From assembly GCA_038040445.1 (NCBI GenBank), contig JBBPIG010000008.1, positions 109,127-173,126 on the forward strand: a stretch of 64,000 nucleotides of DNA, given 5' to 3'. The notes under the pieces were generated by a model. The model had not been told where the DNA came from. It saw nothing but the letters and a program-made list of their open reading frames with translations, and made no database searches. This document shows, one piece after another, positions 8,837 through 16,997 of the stretch; position 1 is the stretch's first letter, and every line of letters starts with the position of its first letter. The DNA comes from Acidobacteriota bacterium (GTDB lineage Bacteria; Acidobacteriota; Blastocatellia; UBA7656). The position numbers were made by a program, and so were the translations under genes.

Positions 8837-8937
8837 GTTCAGGTTTAAGCTTTTTAGTTCAGAGTTCAAGCTTTAGCTTGCAGGCTGCGAGGCAGCAACC
8901 TGAAGGTTGAACTCTGAACGTTGAACTCTGAACCCTC
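8837..8937. repeat. Palindromic repeat with heptamer arms, copy 2
   Basis: The core 8857-8919 is 61/63 identical to 7828-7890. It has 13-bp perfect arms (GTTCAGAGTTCAA and reverse complement) and an inner stem CAGG-CTGC/GCAG-CCTG. A second copy of the right arm follows at 8921-8933. It lies just upstream of accA, between divergent accA and icd. Confidence 0.9.
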
Positions 8938-8964
8938 GTCTGCTGTTCATCTGAGCTTCGAATC

Positions 8965-8993
8965 TTGACACTGCTCTAGCACGGTTGTTACAT
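8965..8993 (+). promoter_or_regulatory. Candidate promoter for icd
   Basis: A perfect -35 hexamer TTGACA (8965-8970), a 17-bp spacer and a weak -10 TTACAT (8988-8993), placed about 42 bp before the icd start. The -10 matches consensus at only three positions, so this is a candidate. Confidence 0.4.
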
Positions 8994-9034
8994 TGCGGGC
9001 GCGTCGCACCGCGCTATCAGGAGGTTCGGAGCTA

Positions 9035-10420
9035 ATGGCGAGGTTCAATGGTATAGAAGTTCCCGCCGATGGTCAAAAGATTACGGTTGAGGGCATGAAG
9101 CTGAAGGTGCCCGACCGCCCCATCATTCCATTTATCGAGGGAGACGGCATCGGCCGCGACATCTGGCGCGCGTCGCAGCGAGTGTTCGACGCCGCAGTCG
9201 AGAAAGCTTACGGCGGCAGCCGCCGAATCGTCTGGTACGAGATATTTGCCGGCGAGAAGGCGTTCAAGATGTTCGGGGAGTGGCTGACCGATGACTCGGT
9301 CAAAGCGATCGCGGAGTTCGCCGTCGCAATCAAAGGCCCGCTGACCACTCCCGTGGGCGGAGGAATCCGCAGCTTGAACGTCACCCTTCGCCAGGTGTTG
9401 GACCTGTATGCTTGTGTGCGGCCGGTGCGCTATTTCACTGGAGTGCCCTCGCCGGTAAAGCATCCCGAAAACGTTGACGTGGTCATTTTTCGCGAGAACA
9501 CCGAGGACGTCTACGCCGGCGTCGAGTTCGCTTCCCAAACCGAGCGCGCGCGAGAGATCATTTCGCTGTTGAACGACAAGTACGGATACAAGGTGCGGCC
9601 GGACAGTGGCATCGGCATCAAGCCCATCTCGCCGACGGGAACAAAGCGGCTCGTGCGGCGCGCGATTCAATACGCGCTCGACTTCGATAAGCCCTCGGTG
9701 ACCCTGGTGCACAAAGGCAACATCATGAAGTTCACCGAGGGTGCGTTTCGCGATTGGGGCTACGATCTGGCGAAGGAAGAATTCAGGAACCAGATCGTCA
9801 CCGAGCGCGAGACCTGGATATTGGAAAACCGCGAAAAGAATGCTTCGCTCACCGAAGAAGAGAACGCGAGGATGATCGAACCGGGCTTCGATCAGATGTC
9901 GGAGAAGCAGCGCGCGGCGGCAGTAGAGGAAGTCAAGAACACCCTAGGCGCGATTTGGTCGACGCACGGAAACGGCGAATGGCGAACGAAGCCGCTGATC
10001 AAGGACCGTATCGCCGACTCGATATTCCAGCAGATCCTGATCCGGCCGGACGAGTACTCGATTCTGGCCACACCGAACCTGAATGGAGACTATCTATCGG
10101 ACGCGGCCGCTGCGCAGGTAGGCGGTCTGGGAATGGCTCCTGGGGCCAATATCGGGGATCGAGCCGCGGTATTCGAGGCGACTCATGGCACCGCGCCAAA
10201 GTACGCCGACAAGGACATGGTCAACCCTTCATCGGTCATATTGTCGGGCGGAATGATGTTCGAGCACATGGGCTGGCGCGAGGTGAGCGACCGGATCGTC
10301 GCTGCCCTGACGAAGACGATTCAGCAGAAGCGAGTGACCTACGATCTACATCGGCAGATGGAGGGCGCGACAAGGCTTAAGACGAGCGAGTTCGCGTCGG
10401 CGATCGTCGAGAATATGTAG
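9035..10420 (+). CDS. icd: NADP-dependent isocitrate dehydrogenase
   Basis: A 461-residue protein. Upstream in-frame codons exist, but ATG 9035 has a full AGGAGG ribosome site ten bases before it and the next residues fit the family. It oxidatively decarboxylates isocitrate to 2-oxoglutarate in the TCA cycle. Visible features are [12 protein letters not shown], the substrate loop [41 protein letters not shown] and the C-terminal [15 protein letters not shown] and [14 protein letters not shown]. It carries an insertion of about 50 residues around [16 protein letters not shown], as in the longer cyanobacterial-type enzymes, which explains the excess over the ~416-residue E. coli form. It is monocistronic, divergent from accA. 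Confidence 0.95.
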   Translation: MARFNGIEVPADGQKITVEGMKLKVPDRPIIPFIEGDGIGRDIWRASQRVFDAAVEKAYGGSRRIVWYEIFAGEKAFKMFGEWLTDDSVKAIAEFAVAIKGPLTTPVGGGIRSLNVTLRQVLDLYACVRPVRYFTGVPSPVKHPENVDVVIFRENTEDVYAGVEFASQTERAREIISLLNDKYGYKVRPDSGIGIKPISPTGTKRLVRRAIQYALDFDKPSVTLVHKGNIMKFTEGAFRDWGYDLAKEEFRNQIVTERETWILENREKNASLTEEENARMIEPGFDQMSEKQRAAAVEEVKNTLGAIWSTHGNGEWRTKPLIKDRIADSIFQQILIRPDEYSILATPNLNGDYLSDAAAAQVGGLGMAPGANIGDRAAVFEATHGTAPKYADKDMVNPSSVILSGGMMFEHMGWREVSDRIVAALTKTIQQKRVTYDLHRQMEGATRLKTSEFASAIVENM

Positions 10421-10526
10421 AACGCGAGCATTCTCTGCTTGATCGCGATCGGCAAACTTAAACCAACAGGCTTTCAGGCTGGTGATGAGAGGCGGACCAG
10501 CGAACACCGGACACTGGTTCGCAATC

Positions 10527-11087
10527 ATGGAAGACGCTACAAAGCAGAAGGTCGTCCCGGAGGATTGGGACGATTTCGTCAAGTTCATAAGCCAGCACCG
10601 CGATGATATAGCCCACGGTAGATATGACCTTCGAATCGAAAGGGATTGGGCGAGGGATCTCACCGGCGAAGACCAGCTGCTACTGATCGAGCACTGCCCA
10701 AGCTCGCGCCTTACCATTGCGTCGGCAACGAAATCAGTTGAAGTTTTGGACCGCCTCGCGCGCGATTCTTCAAGCGATGTCCGGGAAGAGGTAGCCGACA
10801 ACTCGCGAACCCCTGCAAGCACGCTCGATACTCTCTCGAGAGATTCAGTTCATGCCGTTCGCATGGCTGTGGCTGAGAGCGCAAATGTGTCGGAGGAGAA
10901 TCTGGAGAGACTTGCGAGCGACCCGGCCAATTACGTGCGATGGGGCGTTGCTCACAACGAGAAAACACGATCAAGCGTATTGGAGATGCTGGTCAAAGAT
11001 CCTGACTCTTACGTGAGCGACGAAGCGAAGAAGAACCCTAACGCTCCGAAGAGAGGCATTTGGTCTCGCCTGTTCGGGACACGTTAA
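10527..11087 (+). CDS. LRV/HEAT-like repeat protein
   Basis: A 186-residue protein from ATG 10527; an upstream in-frame ATG at 10482 would add 15 unconvincing residues. After a ~60-residue N-terminal part (PEDWDDFVKFISQHRDDIAHGRYDLR) it has four or more ~24-residue helical repeats of the form L..LA-D-sss-VR--VA-N--tp: LDRLARDSSSDVREEVADN, LDTLSRDSVHAVRMAVAES, LERLASDPANYVRWGVAHN and a last one ending at YVSDEAKKN. This is the variant leucine-rich repeat pattern, which forms a solenoid for protein contacts. There is no signal peptide, so it is probably cytoplasmic. It lies on the same strand as icd, 106 bp downstream. Confidence 0.65.
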   Translation: MEDATKQKVVPEDWDDFVKFISQHRDDIAHGRYDLRIERDWARDLTGEDQLLLIEHCPSSRLTIASATKSVEVLDRLARDSSSDVREEVADNSRTPASTLDTLSRDSVHAVRMAVAESANVSEENLERLASDPANYVRWGVAHNEKTRSSVLEMLVKDPDSYVSDEAKKNPNAPKRGIWSRLFGTR

Positions 11088-11146
11088 TGCCTGAACAGTT
11101 CGGGCCGGTTACAGGGAGGGTTAACAGGTTTAACAGGGCGCATTGA

Positions 11147-11704
11147 CAAACCATAGCTGCTCAAATAGACTTTCCCCGGCCTCGAATTGTAGTGATAGAT
11201 GTTGCCCAGCCGTTCACGGTTGAACTTGCCGAGTTTACCGCGTGACTGGAGCAACAAAGTCCGGATTCTTCGGTTGTACCCGTGTTTGCCGAAGCGACGC
11301 TTACGACCGGAACGTTGAGTGGCAACACGGCAACACTCGATCTGATCAACCCTCTGGCGCGCGTTAACGGATTCATCGGTCGCGATAACGATTTCGCGCC
11401 CTTTTACTTCGAAGCGCCCCAGGATTTAGGAAAGACGATACGAGACGGCATTGCCAACGGCACCATCCAGGAACTGTTCATGGTGCTGCGGCTTCCGACA
11501 ACCACTCCTTTTCCGGGCGTCAGCAACATCCCGCCGCTGATCGGCCTGGACGGTAGCGGATCGGCCACCGGCCTTCCGAACGATGTGCCGATTTTCGGCT
11601 TCTCGTATCTCTCAACTAATGGTGTCACCTTTAATAAGGTGGTGAACTTCAACTTCATGTTCTCGCTGATTCTCTCCGGCCCTGTGAACATCCCGGGGGA
11701 ATGA
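11147..11704 (+). pseudogene. Hypothetical gene interrupted by an in-frame TGA
   Basis: The intact part is a 140-codon frame from GTG 11282 to 11704. Its Gly/Asn/Phe-rich composition resembles a secreted beta-rich domain. The same frame stays open upstream back to 11147 except for one TGA at 11243-11245, and the segment before that stop also reads like protein (RIVVIDVAQPFTVELAEFTA). No ATG with a ribosome site is found before it. The simplest reading is a 5'-truncated gene with a nonsense mutation. I do not recognise the family. A terminator follows at 11820. Confidence 0.45.
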
Positions 11705-11819
11705 AGCGCTCGGAAAACGTTAGTAAGGTTCGAGTGAGCTGACCTTACGACCAGAAGCGGAGTTCCTTAGAACCTGTCGCGCTAAAGGCCAACACTTTTA
11801 GCCAACGGCAATAAGTTTA

Positions 11820-11853
11820 GCGGGCGAATGTAACAAATTCGCCCGCTTTTCTT
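11820..11853 (+). terminator. Rho-independent terminator
   Basis: A 10-bp perfect stem (GCGGGCGAAT with ATTCGCCCGC), a 7-base loop and then a T-rich tail TTTTCTT. It lies between the broken hypothetical gene and the FAD oxidoreductase gene, in the right orientation to end the upstream + strand transcript. Confidence 0.8.
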
Positions 11854-11989
11854 CTATAGCGGTGACGAATCGCTTTCTTGCCGAGCCGCCTGGTTCTCGA
11901 CTTATGACCAATGGAGCACTCGCCTGGCATTTTGGAGTGTAACCTATTGCCTTAGTCGAACGTGTTATCGTCAACGGGAGGCGAACACG

Positions 11990-13138
11990 ATGGAACCAGG
12001 CAATTATCAGAACGATGTCATTGTTATCGGCGGCGGCGTCGCCGGGCTCGCCACGGCAACTTACATCGTGCGGCAAGGCAAAAGCGTTCGCTTGCTGGAA
12101 CAGTCGCACGCGCTCGGCGGCCGCGCGCAGACCAAACAGCAAGAGGGATTTTATTTGAACATCGGGCCGCACGCGCTTTACCGGGGCGGGCGAGGCATCG
12201 AAGTCCTCCGCGAACTCGGTGTCGAGCCTCGCGGGAGAGTGCCTTCGGTTTCGGGCGCGTTCGCCGTCAAGGCCGGCGTGAAACACACTTTTCCAGCGGG
12301 CGCCGTATCGTTGCTCACGACAAGTTTGTTCGGGCTTTCGGCGAAGCTTGAAGCCGCGCGCTTGCTGGCATCGATCGGCAAGATCGATGGCAATCGGTTC
12401 ATGGGCATCAGCGTGCGCGAGTGGCTCGACCGGAACGTCTCACACCGAGAGGTCAAGGATTTCGTGCTTGCAGCGTTCCGCGTCGCGACTTACACAAATG
12501 CGCCGGAACTCATGAGCGCGGGCGCGGCGATCGACCAGTTGAAGAAGGCTCAGGACAAGAGCGTCCTTTACCTCGACGGTGGATGGCAGACGCTCGTCGA
12601 CGGCTTGCGCGAAGCCGCTGTGCGCTCAGGAGTCATCATCGAAACCGAAGCCAGGGTCGATGTTGTCACTCGCGACGCTACCGGCGCCGTGGACAGAGTG
12701 CGGCTCGCGGACGGCCGCGCGCTGAAAACTCCAATTGTTGTGATCGCGTCGAGTCCTTCGGTCGCTGCTTCGCTTGTGGAAAACGCCGACCGAACATCGA
12801 TGGCGCGATGGGCCGATCAAGCCGTTCCAGTAAGAGCTGCGTGTCTCGACGTAGGGCTCAGCCGTTTGCCTATACCGAAGGCGACGTTCGCGCTTGGCAT
12901 CGATCGCCCGCTCTATCTGTCCGTGCATTCGGCAGTGGCGCGGCTTGCACCCGACGGATGCGCGCTGATTCAGGTAGCCATGTATTTGCCGCCGGATCAC
13001 GCCGACTCGAAAGAATCAGTCGAGCGTGAGCTAGAAGGCTTGCTTGATTTGGTGCAGCCCCTTGCACGTCGCTCACTTCAGGACTGGGCCTTCCTCGCGT
13101 GCCGTCGCGACCCGCTAACGGCATCGCGTTGCGATTAA
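11990..13138 (+). CDS. FAD-dependent oxidoreductase, C-terminally truncated
   Basis: A 382-residue reading frame with ribosome site GGGAGG before ATG 11990. The N-terminus holds the FAD-binding Rossmann motif VIVIGGGVAGLATATYIVRQGKSVRLLEQS and then GGRAQT, as in phytoene-desaturase/amine-oxidase-like COG1233 proteins. Homology to that family seems to stop at about residue 355 (LEGLLDLVQP). The expected C-terminal part with the second FAD-contact motif (GDWVG type) is absent, and the last ~27 residues look unrelated. The next gene lacks its N-terminus, so a deletion probably joined two genes here. It is likely inactive. Substrate is unknown. Confidence 0.8.
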   Translation: MEPGNYQNDVIVIGGGVAGLATATYIVRQGKSVRLLEQSHALGGRAQTKQQEGFYLNIGPHALYRGGRGIEVLRELGVEPRGRVPSVSGAFAVKAGVKHTFPAGAVSLLTTSLFGLSAKLEAARLLASIGKIDGNRFMGISVREWLDRNVSHREVKDFVLAAFRVATYTNAPELMSAGAAIDQLKKAQDKSVLYLDGGWQTLVDGLREAAVRSGVIIETEARVDVVTRDATGAVDRVRLADGRALKTPIVVIASSPSVAASLVENADRTSMARWADQAVPVRAACLDVGLSRLPIPKATFALGIDRPLYLSVHSAVARLAPDGCALIQVAMYLPPDHADSKESVERELEGLLDLVQPLARRSLQDWAFLACRRDPLTASRCD

Positions 13139-13151
13139 CCTCAGCCGCGAC

Positions 13152-13880
13152 TTGCTTCGCCGAAGAAGACGACAGGGCTATATCGGTCCGTGGCTTCCGT
13201 CGCCGGTTCCGACGGACGAGGAGAGTCCGGCATCTTACGAGCCTCCTGCTCCAAGCGCGGACTCGCCCGCGGCGCGGTATGACTTGAAGGAAAGCATCTC
13301 GTTTGCTTTCTTACTGGCTCTCGAGGCGCTCACTCCAACCCAGCGGGCGGTGCTACTGCTACGGGATGTCTTTGACTACTCGACAAGCGAGACTGCCGAG
13401 GCGCTCGACAAGACGGAAGCGAATGTGAAGGTTCTGTTGCTGCGCGCTCGGCGCAAGATGCGCGAGTATGACGGCGGTCGAGTTGATCTGAGCCCTGCGC
13501 GACAGGACGCGACCCGCCGCGCGTTGGAACAGTTTCTGTTATACCTGGGCGCGCGCGACGCCGCGGGACTCGAGCGCCTGCTAGCCGAGGACGTCATTAG
13601 CCTCTCTGATGGCGGCGGCGAGGTTAGCGCCGCGCGTCAGCCGGTTCGCGGGCGAGACAAAGTGCTGCGGCTGATCCTCGGCCTTGCAGCGAAAAGCATT
13701 GCCGAACCACACGTCGAAGTTCGTGTGCTGAATGGCCTTCCGGCAATGCTTGTTGAGGACGTTCGCTCGATCACGACCGCTGCCACTCGCTACACAATTC
13801 ACATCGAGGTTGGGGACGACGGACGCATTCGCGGTTTGCACGCCGTGGTGGCGCCAGGCAAACTGACCGCAGTGAAATGA
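13152..13880 (+). CDS. SigJ-like ECF sigma factor, N-terminally truncated
   Basis: The open frame has 242 residues from a TTG. It begins inside sigma region 2 (the codons just upstream, in frame, read VAINLSRDLLRRRRRQGYIGPWLPSPVPTDEE). It continues through region 4 (ALTPTQRAVLLLRDVFDYSTSETAEALDKTEANVKVLLLRARRKM) and a SnoaL-like C-terminal domain (ALEQFLLYLGARDAAGLERLLAEDV...), the layout of the ECF41/SigJ group. About 60-90 N-terminal residues, including most of region 2, are missing and a stop codon lies just upstream in this frame. It is probably non-functional, joined by deletion and frameshift to the preceding FAD gene. Confidence 0.75.
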   Translation: MLRRRRRQGYIGPWLPSPVPTDEESPASYEPPAPSADSPAARYDLKESISFAFLLALEALTPTQRAVLLLRDVFDYSTSETAEALDKTEANVKVLLLRARRKMREYDGGRVDLSPARQDATRRALEQFLLYLGARDAAGLERLLAEDVISLSDGGGEVSAARQPVRGRDKVLRLILGLAAKSIAEPHVEVRVLNGLPAMLVEDVRSITTAATRYTIHIEVGDDGRIRGLHAVVAPGKLTAVK

Positions 13881-14043
13881 CGAGTCGGGCCTCGACGCCT
13901 GCGAACAGCATGGCCGACTCGTTCCTCGCTCCCCTCATCTGTTCAAAAGGAGATCCATTGCGACAAAGAGAATTTGGAACTAACCTTATGTTTCCGGATT
14001 TGAATGAACGGCAGCGGAGGCCGAAACAAGGAGCAGTGATGTT

Positions 14044-14682
14044 ATGAGGCGAAACCGACTAAACGTGTTGATTGCGATCATCGCAGTAATCCAGTTTGCT
14101 GCATCAGGCGTTGCCCAGCAGCCTGGCAAGCAGGAGCCACCGGCGCGGCCTCGTCAAGCGCGGCCGTCAACGAAGCCCCCGGCCGACCCCGTTGAAACGC
14201 CCGACACCGCGCCGCAGGCTCACGAGCCGGACGAAGCGATGCGCCGCGCGCTAACGAGTCTTTCCACTCAGCTGGGTTTGCTCACCGACGAACTGCAAAT
14301 GATGAGGCGCGAAACCGAGCGCAATTCGGCGATGATGGAGTTGCTACTCAACGAAGATCGGCTGGCGAAATTGGAAGACAAGATCCAGGATGCGGCCGAT
14401 CGCAAGGCTCAGTTGGATGCGCGCGAGCAGGAGCTTGGGCGGCGCATGCGAAACATCCAGGGAGAGTTATTGTTGCGCGGCGGCCTGCGTCGAGACGAGG
14501 CCGAGGCTGCCATACGCAGTGAGCTTCAGCGCGTGCTCGACGACGTTCACAATCAGCAAGCGGGCTATCAGCAACGCGTGGCCGATCTGAACGAACAGGC
14601 TGCGCGGCTCCGCGCCCGCGTTGAAAAACTGCGCCGGAAGGTGGAGCTATTGGACCGGAAGAGTGAGAAGGAAGAAAAGTGA
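14044..14682 (+). CDS. Exported coiled-coil protein
   Basis: A 212-residue protein with a Sec signal peptide (about residues 1-26, ending GVAQQ), a Pro-rich linker (residues 27-60) and then long uninterrupted heptad-rich helices to the end (residues 70-210). It is rich in Glu, Arg, Leu and Gln, typical of a periplasmic coiled coil. No catalytic motif is visible and I do not recognise a family. It is followed by a hairpin that can terminate transcription. Confidence 0.7.
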   Translation: MRRNRLNVLIAIIAVIQFAASGVAQQPGKQEPPARPRQARPSTKPPADPVETPDTAPQAHEPDEAMRRALTSLSTQLGLLTDELQMMRRETERNSAMMELLLNEDRLAKLEDKIQDAADRKAQLDAREQELGRRMRNIQGELLLRGGLRRDEAEAAIRSELQRVLDDVHNQQAGYQQRVADLNEQAARLRARVEKLRRKVELLDRKSEKEEK

Positions 14683-14710
14683 CAAAAGGCTTCAGCAGGA
14701 AAAAATATTA

Positions 14711-14743
14711 GCCGCCGATGACTCTCATCATCGGCGGCTTTAT
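14711..14743 (+). terminator. Hairpin terminator after coiled-coil gene
   Basis: An 11-bp perfect stem (GCCGCCGATGA with TCATCGGCGGC), a 6-base loop and a short T run, 28 bp after the stop codon. The short T tract lowers confidence. Confidence 0.65.
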
Positions 14744-14942
14744 GAGTTCTAACGTAGAGCCACGCCCCCTTGTGCCTCTACACTCGAACTTTGTACTGTC
14801 TGTCGCTTCTCTCAGTATTGCTGAAAGCTTCGATGCTGTCACAGTGGCCTGCTCGCCGTGTGACTTTGCTTTGAATGGAAGGCAGGGCCCCCGTCCTCCC
14901 TTCCATCCGCCGCATCAGTTCCGCATCCTGCAGTTGCTCTGA

Positions 14943-15407
14943 GCAGAAGAGGTTTCCATATCAAACTGTCGAATTGCTAGAACCGGGTGCTGGTTGAGCA
15001 ATGATTGTGCCAGCAGACCGGACGAGTTCATCGCGAAGACGTGATCCGCCTTTTGATTTCTCGATTAGCGCTCGAGCCTTCAGACGGAACTTTAGTAACT
15101 GGCAACATCGCTCCTGCTTTTGACTGACAAATTTCGGTAGCCGCGACTCCCAAAATGCGTCACCGGACATTTGGACAGATGCCCCAAAGCTGGATCAGTT
15201 CGGGGCACGGCCTTGAAAATCATCGCCGGCGATTGCAACAGGTCTCGCGATTTGGCACGAGGCCGGTGACAATGCGCGTACCATAAACTTCAGTGTGTGC
15301 GGCTCACAATAAAGTCTAGCTACCCCAGCTTCCAGTTGCGGCTTGCGATGCTTAACCGGATAATGACGGCTCGGTCTTTTTGATGACTAGAAACGAGAGG
15401 AGCAACC
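14943..15407. other. Gene-poor gap
   Basis: No convincing gene is seen in these ~465 bases. A minus-strand frame at 14961-15170 (69 codons) contains LRDELVRSAGTIIA, which faintly resembles the conserved helix of four-helix-bundle (S23-type) proteins, but it is short, ends oddly and has no ribosome site. It may be a remnant. Confidence 0.4.
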
Positions 15408-15863
15408 ATGAGCAGTTCCGATACCGAGCGCTTTGTTAGTAACTGGAACCGTATACACAAAGAGACATCGCGCGTACTAAGAGCCGCGCCCGACGACAAA
15501 CTCGAGTGGAGGCCCAAGGAAAACATGTTCACCTTGCGCGAGTTGATTGGCCACATACCGCAGGCGGAACTGGTTCTGGCGCGGTCGGCGCTTGCGGGTT
15601 CCACCCAGAAGCCGCCGTTTGATTTTTCAAATCGCAGCGGAAGTGAGATCGCCGGCATGTTCGATAGTCAACACGATGAACTGGTCAGCGAAGTGTCGAA
15701 GCTGACTGCTGAGCAGTTGAAAGAAGAGGTCGAGTTCCACGGCAGAACTCTGCGCCGTGGCGTGCTGTTGTGGTTCCTGACCGAGCATGAGATTCATCAC
15801 CGCGGCCAGTTGTTTACGTATTACCGGCTTGCGGACATCGAGCCGCCGAACTTGCATGAGTGA
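15408..15863 (+). CDS. DinB-family protein
   Basis: A 151-residue four-helix-bundle protein. The expected metal-binding histidines are visible: GHIPQAE at about residue 46 and EHEIHHRGQLFTYYRL at about 125-140, the hallmark of the DinB/YfiT superfamily. Members include thiol S-transferases and proteins of unknown function; none is implied here. A GAGAGGAG ribosome site lies about ten bases before ATG 15408. The stop overlaps the start of the next gene, so the two are translated together. Confidence 0.85.
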   Translation: MSSSDTERFVSNWNRIHKETSRVLRAAPDDKLEWRPKENMFTLRELIGHIPQAELVLARSALAGSTQKPPFDFSNRSGSEIAGMFDSQHDELVSEVSKLTAEQLKEEVEFHGRTLRRGVLLWFLTEHEIHHRGQLFTYYRLADIEPPNLHE

Positions 15864-16389
15864 AACCGCGAAGAAATCCGGACGGGGAGACGGGGCGGCG
15901 AGGCGACCGGGCCAGCCGGAGCGCGCCACCGCGCGATTCGATAGGGTCTTTGAGAGAATCTACCGGCTGGTGCTGCGAATTCCGCGCGGGCGGGTGATGA
16001 CCTACGGCCAGATCGCGCGCTTGCTTGAAGAGCGCTACAGCCCGAGGCTTGTTGGGTGGGCAATGCACGCGACTCCGCGCGATGAGCGCAACATCCCCTG
16101 GCATCGCGTCATCAATTCGCGTGGAGCTATCTCGACTGGCCGGGTCATCCTGCACGAGCCTGACCTTCAACGCTTGATGCTCGAAGCGGAAGGCGTTGTG
16201 TTCGACGCGCGCGGTCACTGTGATTTGAGCATTTATCTGTGGTCGCCACGGCAAAGAGCGGCGAGAGCCAGGCTCAAGGCAATGCGAAAAAGTAGACCTG
16301 GCGCGCGCGGAAAAGCGGCGGTTCAAGCGAGCGCCGTTCGGAAGACCACAAGGACGAATAAGAAAAAGGGTCGTACAAGAGAAAGATAG
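15856..16389 (+). CDS. atl: Alkyltransferase-like (ATL) DNA-repair protein
   Basis: A 177-residue protein related to the DNA-binding domain of O6-alkylguanine alkyltransferases: RIPRGRVMTYGQIARLL with the Tyr and Arg finger region, then VGWAMHATPRDERNIPWHRVINSRG. The active-site Cys of the PCHR motif is replaced by Trp (Trp82 in PWHR), which defines ATL proteins. These bind alkylated bases and flag them for nucleotide excision repair without transferring the alkyl group. ATG 15856 overlaps the DinB stop by 8 bp. The last ~45 residues are a Lys/Arg-rich tail (ending NKKKGRTRER), which is unusual for the ~100-residue ATL core and may add DNA affinity. Confidence 0.88.
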   Translation: MSETAKKSGRGDGAARRPGQPERATARFDRVFERIYRLVLRIPRGRVMTYGQIARLLEERYSPRLVGWAMHATPRDERNIPWHRVINSRGAISTGRVILHEPDLQRLMLEAEGVVFDARGHCDLSIYLWSPRQRAARARLKAMRKSRPGARGKAAVQASAVRKTTRTNKKKGRTRER

Positions 16390-16394
16390 GACTA

Positions 16395-16817
16395 ATGGAA
16401 CTCACTCCTGAGACACTGCGGCTGATACGTGAGAAGTTTGAGACCAATCACTTTCCGCGATCACTGGGAATCGAGCTCGATTCGATCGGGGCGGGAAGAG
16501 CCCGGTTGAGCCTAGAGGTCAAGCAGCAGCACTTGCAGCTTGCCGGCATAATGCACGGCGGCGCGATCGCGACGTTGATCGACACCGCGGTGGCATTCGC
16601 GATAGTCGGCGCGTCCGAACCCAACGCCCGCTTCACGACGATCGAAATGAAAGTGAACTACCTGAGCGCAATTCGCGAAGGCCGAATCGTCGCCGACGCG
16701 AGGTTGATCCGTGACGGCCGTCGAATCGTCGTCGCCGAATGCGACCTCTTCGATTCGAAGGGGCAACTCGCAGCGAAAGGCCTGGTGACTTATATGCGGC
16801 TTAGCGAAAGGAAGTAG
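16395..16817 (+). CDS. PaaI-like hotdog thioesterase
   Basis: A 140-residue single-hotdog protein of the PaaI/YbgC-type acyl-CoA thioesterase group. The key pattern is LAGIMHGGAIATLIDTAVAFAI at about residues 48-69, with HGG and the Asp of the catalytic region, followed by TTIEMKVNYLSAIREG. It starts 5 bp after the ATL stop, so DinB, ATL and this gene form one operon. The acyl-CoA substrate cannot be read from the sequence. Confidence 0.85.
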   Translation: MELTPETLRLIREKFETNHFPRSLGIELDSIGAGRARLSLEVKQQHLQLAGIMHGGAIATLIDTAVAFAIVGASEPNARFTTIEMKVNYLSAIREGRIVADARLIRDGRRIVVAECDLFDSKGQLAAKGLVTYMRLSERK

Positions 16818-16885
16818 CATAGCCTTTAGTCTGTGCGCGTCGTTCAGAACTGAGCTCTCGAAGATACAGGCTAAAGTCATGCTAC
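16814..16885. repeat. 72-bp inverted-repeat element
   Basis: The outer arms 16814-16834 and 16866-16885 are ~20-bp imperfect reverse complements (GTAGCAT...CTTTAG...CTGT) around a 31-bp loop. It starts inside the thioesterase stop-codon region and could act as an intergenic hairpin or be a small mobile repeat. Confidence 0.7.
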
Positions 16886-16997
16886 GTTGCTTTCGCCGCC
16901 AACTGGCGATGGCTACAATAGCTGAGTGGCGGGTGCGCTGCGGCCCGCCAATACTTTATTATGGGCCAACGCAGCTTCGAGGATCCGCAAGGTCGTT

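Noticed and set aside
11243-11245. Selenocysteine at an in-frame TGA
   Set aside because: No SECIS-like hairpin was found just after it, and no selenoprotein family is recognised. Nonsense decay is simpler.
14961-15170. Four-helix-bundle (S23-type) protein
   Set aside because: Only LRDELVRSAGTII resembles the family. The expected N-terminal half and the NIAEG motif are missing, so it is kept as a note in the gap entry.
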